Shown: one piece after another, positions 11,362 through 31,600 of the stretch | Position numbering within the stretch: the stretch's first letter is position 1 | Layout of the letters: each line of letters starts with the position of its first letter | Assembly (NCBI RefSeq): GCF_024868665.1 | Contig: NC_079894.1 | Span: 5,915,426 to 5,979,425, forward strand | Direction of reading: 5' to 3' | From: Triplophysa rosa | Lineage: Eukaryota; Chordata; Actinopteri; Cypriniformes; Nemacheilidae | Length of the DNA: 64,000 bases | Notes under the pieces: generated by a model | What the model was told of the DNA's origin: nothing | The model's database searches: none | What the model saw: only the letters and a program-made list of their open reading frames with translations | Made by a program: the position numbers and the translations under genes

Positions 11362-11999
11362 GTCTATAGGTGCGAGGCAAAAATCACATGAAAATAAAAG
11401 TATCTAATCGATTTGATTGCTATTATTGGAGTAGTTTTGGCCAAGGTTTGGACCAGAGGCTAATCACGCACGCACGCTTGTCACAAAACGTCGGTAACAC
11501 TGATTGGTTAAACATCCGACCTGAAAAATAATCGTTTTTTTATTTTTCCCACTTTCTTATTTAAAAAACGTTAAAAATGTTATCTATAATCAACCATGAG
11601 AATTTACAATAAACATTGAGATTATTATTAAGAGTAGTGATAAAGACTTGACTAATAATTAAGACTTGACTAATAATTTTATTTATAAATAATAGAAATG
11701 GGTAATGCTTATATTTTATGCTTGTATAATTGTCTCTCTGAAATATATGCTTTGTATATTTAAGCTTTAGCTTGTTTGAGATGAGCTATAATAAACGGCG
11801 CCGTTTGTGTCAGTTTGTTTACGGCCAGATATAACTGAGACATCCGAACCAGCAGATGGCAGCATCTATATCTGCGATACTTCTGATTTGGTTTGTTTGT
11901 CTTTAATGTGTGTCTAATGTTGTTGGCTTTTAACATGGCAAATCACTTACAACGTGGGCACTGAAGTCAAGTTTTTGTCAGTTTAAACAGTTTTACAGA
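11362..11999. promoter_or_regulatory. Shared 638-bp interval between epdr1 (-) and nol7 (+)
   Basis: The two ATGs face apart across 638 bases. It contains a minus-strand CCAAT box (11503-11507), a CpG-bearing stretch near 11460-11520 and another near 11800-11830. A bidirectional promoter is inferred from the geometry. Confidence 0.4.
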
Positions 12000-13502
12000 A
12001 TGTCTGAATTAATTCAGACTCAGTTTGAGTCCAGTGAAGATGAACTGCCCGAGGAGGTCGCCTTTGATGAATCCAAAAGTGCTGCGTTGAAAAGCGTCAA
12101 GGATGCGCTGGAGTCAGATAAAAGGTATGTGATTTGGGCTTACTCTAAGCACATGAGCTGATGCAGGGTCTTAAACAATCTCTTACTTATGCCTAAAAAT
12201 GCCATACATGTGACGGTCATGCATACGTGGGTGATTTGCCAACTCCAAGTAAACCAAGCAGAGGCATGTCCGTCTCATTTCAGTTTTGTGTGTTTCCTAA
12301 AAGTGTCACTTTACCTTTAGAGAAAAACTCCTATTGAAGGAGAAACGAAGGAAAAGACAGCAGCTTTTCCAAGAGCAAAAGGTAAACATTGTTTTCTCTA
12401 TATAGTTTTTCCCTCTTTTTTTATATTGAAAGTATTCGGTTTGACATAATCCATATTTAATTATATACTAAACATCTGAGAGCACGACTAAATCTGATCT
12501 GAAAAAGGTCAGGAAGTAATGCATACCTTAAGCAATGGCATGGTTTGCCAATAACACTGTAAGCATTCAATGTTCATGTTCAAACCTAAACACTTGCATA
12601 AGCCAAATCATACATCAATTCTGTGTTGCTTTGTAGAGAAAAAAGTGTCTTCCTGAAGATGTTCTGGAAGAATTTGATACATTACCTCAAAAGTAAGTCT
12701 AACAAGTTAGCGGAATTGGTTATATTATTTGTCATTATCTTATTGTTATTTGTCATGTCATTAAAATGTCTTCATTATTTTAGACAGTCTAAAGCATCTG
12801 ACAACAACAAAGGTAAAAATAAAAATAAATCTTTGTACAATTTTACATTTTCACTTTTCAAAAAAAAAAAAAACCTTGAAAGAACCTTGGCACAAATACA
12901 GTACGATGTCTTACAGATGACGAAGAGACAGTTAATGAGAGTGAGGCCGAGGCCATCTCCAAAAGGTATAATAAGATTTACCGGTTAGTGTAATTTTACT
13001 GAAAGTGTAACAGATGGTGAGTGTGCACCATGTGATTTAGTTTACAGGACAGCTACAGTGTGATGAGGCTGAAGGACAACTCATCTGCCAGATCACTGCA
13101 GCAACATGCCTCAGACTTCATTCAATCTCGCCTTTATGGACCAGGAACCCAAAGAACAACTAGTAAGAAAACATGACACTTGCTGTTTAACTCTTATTTC
13201 AAACAGATTTCTTAATAATCCTGGATCATAATAATGTTTTGTTGTGTCTTCAGATTCTGAGATTCTATCCCTTAATCGAAAAAGAGGTTTAAATCAAGGT
13301 GCAGCTGTGGAGTTTGTAAATAACAAATTAGGTGAGTGTTGCATTTCCATGTTCAACTCGTATGTGTTGTCTTTAGCATGAATTAGTTGTGGAAAGCAGT
13401 AGGCTGAGCTGTCTTTGTTTATCTACAGGTGCTGACCTTAAAGAAAAGGCAGAGAAGTCCAACAAAAGATTTAGACACAAACAGAAACTGGGTCCTTCCT
13501 GA
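12000..13502 (+). CDS. nol7: Nucleolar protein 7 (NOL7), 8 exons
   Basis: Small basic nucleolar protein of the NOL7 family, linked to ribosome biogenesis. Exons: 12000-12124, 12321-12381, 12637-12692, 12784-12812, 12917-12965, 13053-13162, 13254-13331 and 13429-13502, giving 193 aa (human 257; the N-terminus is shorter here). An acidic start (SSEDELPEEV) is followed by the basic helix LLLKEKRRKRQQLFQEQK, then the conserved C-terminal region SYSVMRLKD, FIQSRLYGPGTQRTT and GAAVEFVNNKLG, ending in a basic tail. The exon 6 acceptor has two AGs; only the downstream one (13051-13052) keeps frame and restores the family's K-S-Y. AATAAA is at 13776-13781. ranbp9 converges from the right, as I recall for human 6p23. 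Confidence 0.9.
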
Positions 13503-14961
13503 GACCTGAAACAGGAGAAAGAGTTAATGGATTGTACACGGTTTAACTGTTTCTCGTAGAGATCGTGTCCGAAGAACGCTTCCATCAAAAAAAATTTAAC
13601 ACGAAAACCCTCCTTTTAAACTTTCTTTATGCAGTTCAATATAATCATATGATTTATTTCTGCACTGTGATGGTTTCTCATCAAACAAGCACAGCAGTTT
13701 AAGATGAACACTTTTTGTTCAATGAAAAGATAAAACAATTATTTGTATCTAGTATACAAATGTTTACTGTACTTCAATAAATGTAAACTAAGGTAAGGAC
13801 TGATATGTGTAGTTGATTGACTTAAAGAGCTTTTAAAACAATTCAAAGGTTTATATTACAAGAGCCACTCAGTACGGCTATGATTCAAAGTAATCCTGAT
13901 TTAAAACACAGGAACTCGCTGGTTTTACTATCACTAATGTACAACAACAGCCAGTTCCTCGTTTGCCCGAAACACAGACCTGATATCTTGTTTAACTGGG
14001 TATTTATGTTTTATTACTGAAAATGATAAGACAGCGTTGATGACAATACTGTACCATTCTCCTTGTTTTAAAAGTACTGATGATCTTAGGGCTTAAACAG
14101 GAGGAGATAAAACAATGGAGCAGGCTTGCCCTCTCCTGGACTAGATATGACCTTATATTACCACGTTCCTGTCCGAACCGCACAGAAACAGTGCAGGCAA
14201 CGATGACAAAAGAATGACTGAATAGGAGGAACCTTTAAAAGATGAGGTGGATGAAAAGACCATAGACATCAATACAATTACAAATCAAAGTGTGTGAACA
14301 ATCCTGCTGTGCAGTTGGCAGAGGGAGGGTGCGCTTGCACAAATAAGGGCGTAACTCATACAGCTCACACTAATGCTCTATTCTAAGTACCACCACTAAG
14401 AATGACTCCAGCAGTGTTAGGTTTTCAATATAAAATAACTAAATGTTCCACTCCTTGTGTTAATATAATTTCAATATTTTTTCATTTTTAATGGTAAAGT
14501 ACACAAGCTGAGACCTGAAAATAGCAGGGTTTTACTGCACTGGGACCTTAGTAATTCGGCCTCTCACTCTGCCAGCTTTCAACCAAGAACAAATATATCT
14601 TATATGCAAGTTTACTGATAATAACATTGTCATAATTTTCCTCATGCCTTGTAAATAAGGAAACAGAATCAGAGCCTGCTGAACCCCCCCCACCCACCCA
14701 ATACCTCCTCCCCCCCAAAATAAAAGAGACAAAAGGAAAATAAAGACCATAATGATTTGGGATTTAGAAGGATCCCTCTTCTCCCAATGTGTCTTTAGGC
14801 CGGGTTGGGCCTGGGTGAAGAAGATCCAGTCTATCAGAGAGCCAGGATGGGTTTGGCCACATGGAGGCTCAGTTCATCAGGCCACGGTTTCAAAGCTGGC
14901 CCCAGTTTTTTGGGAGTCTGGGATGGTCATGTAATCTTTTGAGAGGATGATTCTCCTGGGG
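13503..14961. other. Converging 3' UTRs of nol7 and ranbp9
   Basis: No coding exon. nol7 probably ends shortly after the AATAAA at 13776-13781. A minus-strand AATAAA (plus 14010-14015) could end ranbp9, giving it a 3' UTR of about 0.95 kb. A C-rich run lies near 14680-14720. Confidence 0.45.
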
Positions 14962-24049
<9,088 letters not shown>

Positions 24050-25897
24050 CGCGATCCGATTTCTGTCCTCAATACCAACAGCTTGCCAGCTATCTTTAGC
24101 TGGGCAGCTTTCTAACTGTGTCCAGTGGCAAACGCGACCACTGTCAGACACCGCTGAGATTTTAGATGGTTTAATTCGGATCGGATAGCCAGTCGGCTAA
24201 CTGCGATTAGCCACAAACAGGCGAACTGATAGAGTTAGCAAGACGCTAGAGAATATGAATCACACCGATACACCAAAACGGCAGCTAATAAAGACACAAC
24301 AGACATCCAGAAAGTTGATCCTTGATTTTCAAGACGACATGCAGCAGATCAGACAAACTAACTGGGGTTAAAGAGATAAAATGACAGCAGCAGAGGGAAG
24401 CCCGATCTTTTGTTTGTTGTTAGTGCGAAATCCTGCGATCTGATTGGTTCTTTCAAGGTCCAGTCACACTTCCTCGAGGACTTGGTACATGACTAGACAC
24501 AAGCTACCTTCACACCTAGGTTGTAATGGGTGGTCGAGGTGGTTGTGGCAGGGGAAATGCACCACGACAATTGCATATTTCAGCTTTTGATTTTTGAACT
24601 TAGGCTGTAATTATAATTGGACGTTAGTGGTGTGGAACGAGTTAGGACAAACATTTCCACACATCAAACAGGCCTATCAGACTTTTTAAGTCGTTTTTAG
24701 CAAAAGGAATCAAGTCAATTCACTATACACTATGATTGTTGTGTATTGGTGTTTGTTTTATTGATTTAGCATGCAAATTAGTAAACAAACTAAAGGCAGG
24801 GTTAGGCCTAGTGCTATTGTAGGTTGGGCAGCATCAAACATTTACATAAACATTTAGCAAACATTTATTGAAATAGACTGTATAAAATGTGTGAATAATA
24901 GTATTTTCATAACAAGTCTTTTGATTTTTTGTGTGTAAAGGTGGAATGTAATTATTGTGACCCAGTCTGTGAAAACCAGTCTAAAGTCTCAAAATATGAT
25001 TCTGAGATAACGAGCATCAACGTTTGATTTCAGTTTTTCACATGGTCTTACTCAGTCAACATTAAAGATATCAAGATTATATTTTCACAGAAAGTTCTTT
25101 ACATTATGATTTTACATAGAAAACCGTAAGTCACAAAAAAATGACTTTAGCTGGGTTTTCGCCCATATTTTTGTTATTTTCGTTACTTTGTGAATGTTGT
25201 GTTCAAGAATCTGTACCAGGTGATTTAGATCTTAGACATAATGACAAATATGTCTGATATCTTTAACCTTTGTCTTGGAATGTAAGATATTTCTGGAAAC
25301 TGTATCTGTAAAGTGCATTTTCCAACATTCTTGTGGAATTCAACATTCACATGTTAAATTAACGGTCAATGATAGTTGAAACCTTCTGACACATCCACGC
25401 AAAGTAAAATAGAATAACAACATAACATCAAAGATATCAAACATAACAGAATTATGTTGTGTTTTCATAAAAATATGACCCACTCACAATTCAGTATATG
25501 CTGTAGGTTAACACATGCAATGACTTCACATATCTAGCCAAATTTTTATTATTTTCTTTAACAGAAACGGTTTACATCAGTAAACCTACAGTATACAAAG
25601 AGTTACTGAATTGTTCGTTTCCCTCTCAGTAGGCACACTTAACAATTATATACAGACTGTTATTAAACATAATGTGGTAGATCATTTAGTCAAAGTAGAT
25701 AACATTTTGTTGTATTAAATCTATGCACTTTTCTATTTCATTTATTGTTCATAATTTCAATTTGATGTACGCAAAACATGTAATGTACTCAAGATTTCAT
25801 TCATGCTCTGCGTTTATGATGAGTCTCCACAAACCTGCAGGACCATTGGCACATCCAGTCACAAAAAATCCACCATATAAATGTTTTGCTTTGGTTA
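24050..25897. other. ranbp9 promoter region, a dispersed repeat, and rnf182 3' flank
   Basis: 24050-24480 is presumed ranbp9 leader and promoter; a minus-strand CCAAT box is at 24443-24447. 24958-25490 is a dispersed repeat. The part below 25897 is probably rnf182 3' UTR. No other exon seen. Confidence 0.4.
24958..25490. repeat. Dispersed repeat, inverted copy at 47590-47772
   Basis: Contains GACCCAGTCTGTGAAA, ACTCAGTCAACATTAAAGAT and AAAGTTCTTTACATTATG. The region at 47590-47772 carries the complements in reverse order (CATAATGTAAAGAACATTCT, ATATTAAATACTGACTGAGT, TGGATTTCACACACAGG). Likely a non-autonomous DNA element. Confidence 0.55.
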
Positions 25898-26641
25898 TTA
25901 CATTGGAACACAGTCCCAAAGCTCACGGCAGAGACATTGGCAAAGGCCGTACACCATAATAATGAGAAGACTGATAGGAACCACACTGACCAGCAGTACC
26001 CCCAGCGTTGTAACCTGCATGATTAGTAGATAGACACCTAAAGGCAATGAGCTAAAATAGAGCAGACCCAGCAGCCAAACCAGAGCCCGTGCTAATGTCT
26101 GGCATAGGAGAGCTGCACAGTTCCACACTGTCCATCTCTGTGTAACGGAGGCCATGGAGTCCAGACTGGAAGAGCGGTAATCCCTACGTGGAGGTGGTAT
26201 AACAGCCTCCTGTTGAGGTTCCATAATGGTGATGACCACGTAATTGGAACGAATGGAAGTCGGGGAGGCCGAGGCAGAGTGACCCACCAGGGAAGTAAGG
26301 TGTCTGGGGCTGAGGAGAACCTCGCCCGGCCTCTCAAGCAGGTTCTGATGTTTCCGTGTCTGGATGGAAAGTGCTGTCACCAGGTTGTACTCATCTGGTA
26401 GATTGTCCACGGCCTCTCCAGGAAGGTCTGTGATATAGCGGCAAAATGGGCAGACCACTGCATTGGGAGACGCTTCACCCAAATCAAGGATTTTTGCAAG
26501 GCACTTGGCACACAGATAATGACAGCACTCAAGCACCTTCGGACGTCGACTTGACAGGCTGTAAGCACAGTAGCAGATCTTGCATTCCAGTTCTTCGGTG
26601 GTGAAGCCACCCATCACATCCTCTGGGAACTGTCCCATCAT
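25898..26641 (-). CDS. rnf182: RING finger protein 182, single coding exon
   Basis: Membrane-anchored RING E3 ubiquitin ligase. 247 aa, the same length as I recall for human RNF182. C3HC4 RING near the N-terminus: C20-x2-C23, C39-x-H41-x2-C44-x2-C47 and C64-x2-C67 (CKICYCAY, LECCHYLCAKC, VCPFC). The middle carries VVITIME and the RSSSLDSMASVTQRWTVWNC block. Two hydrophobic helices lie at about 183-203 and 207-233 (LVWLLGLLYFSSLPLGVYLL, then LLVSVVPISLLIIMVYG), followed by a Cys-rich end. Two adjacent ATGs (26641 and 26638) both have a purine at -3; the second also has G at +4. The coding sequence is unspliced, as in other vertebrates. ranbp9 lies on the same strand, so the 6p23 order is kept. 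Confidence 0.95.
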   Translation of the reverse strand: MMGQFPEDVMGGFTTEELECKICYCAYSLSSRRPKVLECCHYLCAKCLAKILDLGEASPNAVVCPFCRYITDLPGEAVDNLPDEYNLVTALSIQTRKHQNLLERPGEVLLSPRHLTSLVGHSASASPTSIRSNYVVITIMEPQQEAVIPPPRRDYRSSSLDSMASVTQRWTVWNCAALLCQTLARALVWLLGLLYFSSLPLGVYLLIMQVTTLGVLLVSVVPISLLIIMVYGLCQCLCRELWDCVPM

Positions 26642-26653
26642 GTCATCTTCCTC

Positions 26654-26701
26654 TCAACGCTTTCTCATCGGCTGGTTGTAGTCAAAGCTGTGTGGGAACA
26701 T
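26654..26701 (-). promoter_or_regulatory. Upstream ORF in the rnf182 leader with strong start context
   Basis: The minus strand has GCCACCATG at 26701, an optimal initiation context, opening a 15-codon frame MFPHSFDYNQPMRKR that ends at TGA 26656-26654, 12 bases before the rnf182 ATG. If the leader is transcribed through here, this uORF should reduce initiation at rnf182. Inferred from sequence only. Confidence 0.4.
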
Positions 26702-26922
26702 GGTGGCGAAGCAGCTGTCACGTCTGGTGTCTGGATGGTGTCCTGTGCAGCTCTGGACGGGTTTGCGCTGCGGAACCTTTCTTGCACTCTGTGGAATGGT
26801 GGGGAGAGGCCACCGCCGAAAAGATAACTGTTAACACAGCAGTAGAGAACAAACACTACCGCAACAAAGCAGGCCCTGTAAAACCAGGGCTGGAATTTTC
26901 TAGCCAGAGCTTTTGTTACCAC
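26665..26922 (-). other. ATG-less open frame with a hydrophobic helix upstream of rnf182
   Basis: A continuous minus-strand frame of 85 codons ends at TGA 26667-26665. It contains WFYRACFVAVVFVLYCCVN, a plausible membrane helix preceded by basic residues, then a Ser/Pro/Thr-rich tail. It has no ATG; its first codon is GTG, just inside a good acceptor-like ACTGAATTTCAG. It could be leader exon sequence open by chance, or the last exon of a small spliced membrane protein. I do not recognise the protein. Confidence 0.25.
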
Positions 26923-28568
26923 TGAAATTCAGTCCAATTAGTGGCACTACACTTCTTTCCGGTACACACAGTACTTATTTTTTGCTTGCTCTATGCAAAT
27001 TATAAAAACTATTCATCGGAAACAAGACGAATCATGAATGTAAGCAAAATATGAATGATCATAAACATGTTTAGGTCTTTAATTATGTAGGCCTATAGTT
27101 AAATGGCTATTTTGTTTGGAATCTTGATTAGCAGCCAGTGCAGCAGTGCATCAAAAATTAGGCCATCGCTTTAATTGCTGAGTTTTATAAGATTTATTAA
27201 ATGACAGGGACAGAGAAAGCTTTCTTGAGCTAAATGACTTTCAACAGAGGAGACTTGATTTGTTCAGTCACAAGCTACAGTAATGACATACTGTATACAC
27301 AGCAAATGCAGTTTGCTTGTGTGTTTTATTACTGTTGCTTGTTACTGGAGAAATGAAGTCTTCCCTGTTGAAACCAGTCCAACATTAAAGGCATAGTTTG
27401 CACAAAAATTCATTCATTATTTTAGATGTCATTTCAAACCTGGCTTTCTTTCTTATGCAGAACACAAAAGAAGATATTTTGAAGAATGTTGGTAATAGAA
27501 AACCGTCGGTCCCCATTGAATAGGGAACATTCCTCTGTTGTCTGATATCGATCACAAAATAAGACAAAATTAGACCTAATAAGTTTCAACAAATGACATT
27601 TCCTAAATAACAACTAATAAGCTCTCTCTGTTATTCATAAACATTTACTTTTAATCAAAGTCACTGAGTGCAGCTGTGACACATCAGAGGGGACCTGGCC
27701 CTCCCGGCTGAGACTGGTTTCTCCCGAGGTTTTTTTCTCCATTTATTTATCATTGGAGTTTGGATTCCTCGCCACAGGGCCGTGTTGGCTTGGTCACCGG
27801 GAGGATGCATTTATTAGATATTATTTACTAGAATGATCTTGCTTGTTCTATAAACACCATGCGCTGTGCTGTGTTTGACCTTTTCTGTGTTTTTCTGTTT
27901 TTCTTATTTTCTCCTGTAAAGCGGCTTTGGAACAATGCACATTGTGAAAAGCGCTATATAAATAAATTTGAATTGAATTGCATTCGTTTTGTGTCCATGC
28001 AATAGAAATCAATGGAGACCAGCAGTTTTTAAGGCCCAGGCTCACATTGAGGTCATGCTGAATACAATTGCTTTCTCCTGGTCTCAAAAAGCTTTTTGTA
28101 ACTTAAAATAATAATAATTGAAATAATAGTCACTAAACAAATCAGTTACATTAGGAACTATGTAAATGGTAAACAGATTATAGTAAATTGTTCCATTGTA
28201 GGCATAATAGTGAGGGTTGTTTCTGTAAGTACTTTACAGTAATGCACACTGCGCCCTAATGGTTAAAGAAGCTACACATGCTGTTCCTGATATTCTTGTA
28301 AAATAAAAAAAATTGATTGTTTAGACCTGACTTGAAAATCATATAAAGAATAATAGATTCAAAAGATTGATTCAAGCTTTAATGATGTAAAGTAAAATGA
28401 TGGCTAATGCTGAAATGTAGAATAATAGATGAAAACAACGCATTAAGAAAACGGTAATCATATATAAAATACTATGACGCACAGTACGTTAATTTGGCTT
28501 TAATTCCGTGCATTACGTGATATCATAGGTAGGAACAGCCAGATGGGAGTCAGACAGCTGACTGGGCG
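26923..28568. other. Intergenic rnf182/retreg1, with MITE and LINE remnants
   Basis: 27385-27530 resembles one half of the palindromic MITE family (AACACAAAAGAAGATATTTT). About 27522-27981 is a plus-oriented LINE 3' end. 28030-28560 is AT-rich with nothing recognised. Confidence 0.45.
27522..27981 (+). mobile_element. LINE 3' end (same family as 53175-54313)
   Basis: Carries AACATTCCTCTGTTG, GGCCCTCCCGGCTGAGACTG and TCACCGGGAGGATGCATTTA, and ends GTGAAAAGCGCTATATAAAT followed by a short TTGAATTGAATTG tail. Only the 3' untranslated part remains. Confidence 0.75.
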
Positions 28569-28569
28569 A

Positions 28570-28608
28570 TGACGTCATGGGAACCGGGGCTGCCTCTGAG
28601 TGACGTCA
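28570..28608 (+). promoter_or_regulatory. Two perfect CRE sites (TGACGTCA) upstream of retreg1
   Basis: Palindromic TGACGTCA occurs at 28570-28577 and again at 28601-28608, 31 bases apart and about 80-115 bases before the proposed retreg1 ATG, in the local GC-rich stretch. Full CREs bind CREB/ATF factors. Control of retreg1 through them is inferred. Confidence 0.6.
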
Positions 28609-28685
28609 GTGACAAAACAACAACAAAACAGACGGCAGGCGGCAGTGCGCGCGAGGTGCTTGTACCGGGCGCGCGTTCGTGTGCT

Positions 28686-31600
28686 ATGGCTCATCGGGGT
28701 GGATGTGACCACGTGCTTGGCTCAGAGGTGGAGCCGGTGGGTAAAAGCGCAGGGCTCAAGTCAGGTGGAGAGATGGCGGAGAAGGAGGAAGAGCATCCCA
28801 CGGGCGTCTGTCACTCTGCAGGCACTAATCCATTCTGTCGAATATCAAAGCTGATTAACTGGAAAAGACCATTATGGACTTCCGCTTTCTTCGCAACTAC
28901 AAATATTGTCTTTTGGTGAGACACATGACGCAGCGTAATTTCCCTTGTGCAATTATTTCTATGACATCACTTATTGTTGAATGCAAAATGCGCAGGTAAT
29001 AGACGTACGTTTAAAACATCTTAATTTTGAAGTTTGAATAAAATGTTGCATTAAAAATACGGCTTATATTTTATAGTATTCAAATATACAACACATCTAA
29101 GTCTAACTAAATCAGTATTAGGCCTAACTGTTATTGGCAAACTAGCCCTAAAGGCATTTTCCCCTAGACTATTCTCTCTGTGTAGCCTATGTGGTCGAAA
29201 TGGACTAGAATGCAGCTTTTTTCTATAAGTAAAATATTGTGCCAAAGACTGAGCGACTGTTATTAAATAAATACACAAAAATATAAATAAAAAATCATTT
29301 TAAAATTAAATAAAAATGGTATAGAATGCAATTCTATACAATTATGCAAGTGCAAAGTTTCCAGTGTATCAATGATTTACGTGATCTAAATTATGTCAAA
29401 GAAAGCTTGAATAAATGCGGATAAACTGTATTTAGGTTAACAGGAATAACTTGGTGTTCCTTTCTGGAATTAGGCAAATAACCGTTTTAGTTTCACTCTC
29501 AAAGCAATAGCCTGGATTTAAATGCCAAAGATTGTTCACACGTTGTAATATAAAGACATGAGTTTGTAGTTGGTGTTTAATGCTGTTAAAACTGTGATGA
29601 CAGATGGCAATCTTGGCTTTTTATAACTTTTGTTCATGTCTGATAAAAATTCTTGTCTTCTTTCAGGTTTTTCAGTTGTGTCTCTGTGGAGTATAAATGA
29701 CTATATATGTTTTCATTTTCCATACAGGTTGGTGTCGCTCAGTCCATGTCGATTGTTCAGCATCATCTCTTTGTGCCTGGCTGTTCTAGTGAAGATACAG
29801 CTAATGAGAGATGTGGCACTTTTTAGATCAAGAGGTGTGGATTTGTGTCAAACCATAACAGCATCATTGTGTGTCAAGCGACTATGGTGACTCATAAGAA
29901 TGGCAGCAAGTATAGATATGTTGGTCACCAGTCTCAGGGGAAATTGTAATTGTCTTGCTCATTCTAGTTCTTAGTACAAGCTATTTGTCTTATAATTAAA
30001 CAGTTTGGGTTGTCTCTCAAAAATTGTGCTCCTAGCCAAACATATATGTCTTTAGCTCACATAGCCCATGCTTGCGTTTGCTGCTGCGCTTATTGCTGTT
30101 TATATTTGGAATATTACTGCCAGATCCCATTGATTTCGATTTTCCTGTTTATAGGAGCTGCTTTATGGAGGAGTATGACAAGCAGGTAGGTTAAAAGCAT
30201 GCACACCTCTTTACTTCACGTAATGCAAGATATTTATTTCATAACATTTTGTGTATTTTTAAAAGCGTTTCTCGGGTATTCTGCAGTTCGTCCTGTAGCC
30301 ACTAGAGGGTGGTCTATTCCTTTTAATTGGCATTATTGATGACCTGCAGCACTTCATAAAGCCAATCATGTGAGCTCTTGAGATGTTTGGCAGTGAGTTC
30401 ACATGGTACTGTGAGGATCAAGATTAGTTCCTGAAAAAAACACATCAATGCAAACCTGCTCAAAGCACGTAAAACTACGCTGAACTTTTTCATCATGTTT
30501 GTAAATTATGTCTAAATGTACAAACACATTTTTAATTCACTTTTTTTGCATGTGAAATTATTCAAGGGCCAGTCTAATTTTGTATACGTATTGAATTAAG
30601 GTAATGCTTGATCAGTTTATCCAATACTCCTTATCAATGGCCTTCGGCTTTCTATTATTTTTATCCGGTTGTTGTGCCATGCTGTACTCTGACCAGAGTT
30701 GCCCTGTCATTGTTTATGTAGTTATAATGAAAACAAATGCAGTGGCACCGTTGTGCGTCAGGGAGGACATGCCAGTTCAGTAAGTCTCAGTGTGGTGTTT
30801 ATGTGAGGCAGGCGTCATTAAACATCGGCTGCTTGAAGAACAGCTGCTGCATTGCCTAAGCTTGTTTGTTTCTGCCTGCTGCTGTTGATGTGAGCCGTGC
30901 TTAAACAGTTGTCTTCCCCCTGCGCTCTGACCCCTCTGCCCCCTGTCCTTCCATAGTAATGGGATCAAGGAACCGCCCTACTTTTTGTGTTTGTGTATGT
31001 CAAAGAACTTTTAATTTGTAGTCCTGTTTTCTTGTTAAAGGCCATAGTTTTGAGAAAAGTAAGTGTTAAATAATAGAACAGTAAACATTAATATTGAGGT
31101 AAAAAAATATGTTTTGCATAAAGTGACTTGACCAAGAAAACAGAAAATGTAAAGACAACTTCAAAAGTAGGGGTCTCACAATGTACCAGTATTGACCAAC
31201 TGTGATATGAAAAACCACAATTATCACTAATAACAGTGATTATTTTTAATTTGACACATATGATAATATTTTAATAAATTCAACAACTGTTTAAAGTTTT
31301 GCCTTAAGAACCACAATGGTTACAAACATTCTCTCTGCCTTACTCATATTTTAAGTGTGGTTCATTCACCAAAATAAACAAAATTATAAAAAAAACATTT
31401 TAATAGATATAAATAATAATGGCATCATGAATCTTTTGGCCAGGATTATCGTGTAGAAAAATTTAGTAGGCCTATTGTGACAGCCGTACTTTAAAGTAAA
31501 TGTAATTTTTTACAAATAATAATAGATAATAGGTAGGCAATGATGTCCCGGAACTGAAAATGACTAACATTCTTCCAAATATCTTTAAATTTATACAGGT

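Noticed and set aside
28569..28685. Upstream in-frame ATG as the retreg1 start
   Set aside because: It overlaps a CRE and adds 39 unrecognised residues; 28686 has a good context. Not excluded outright.
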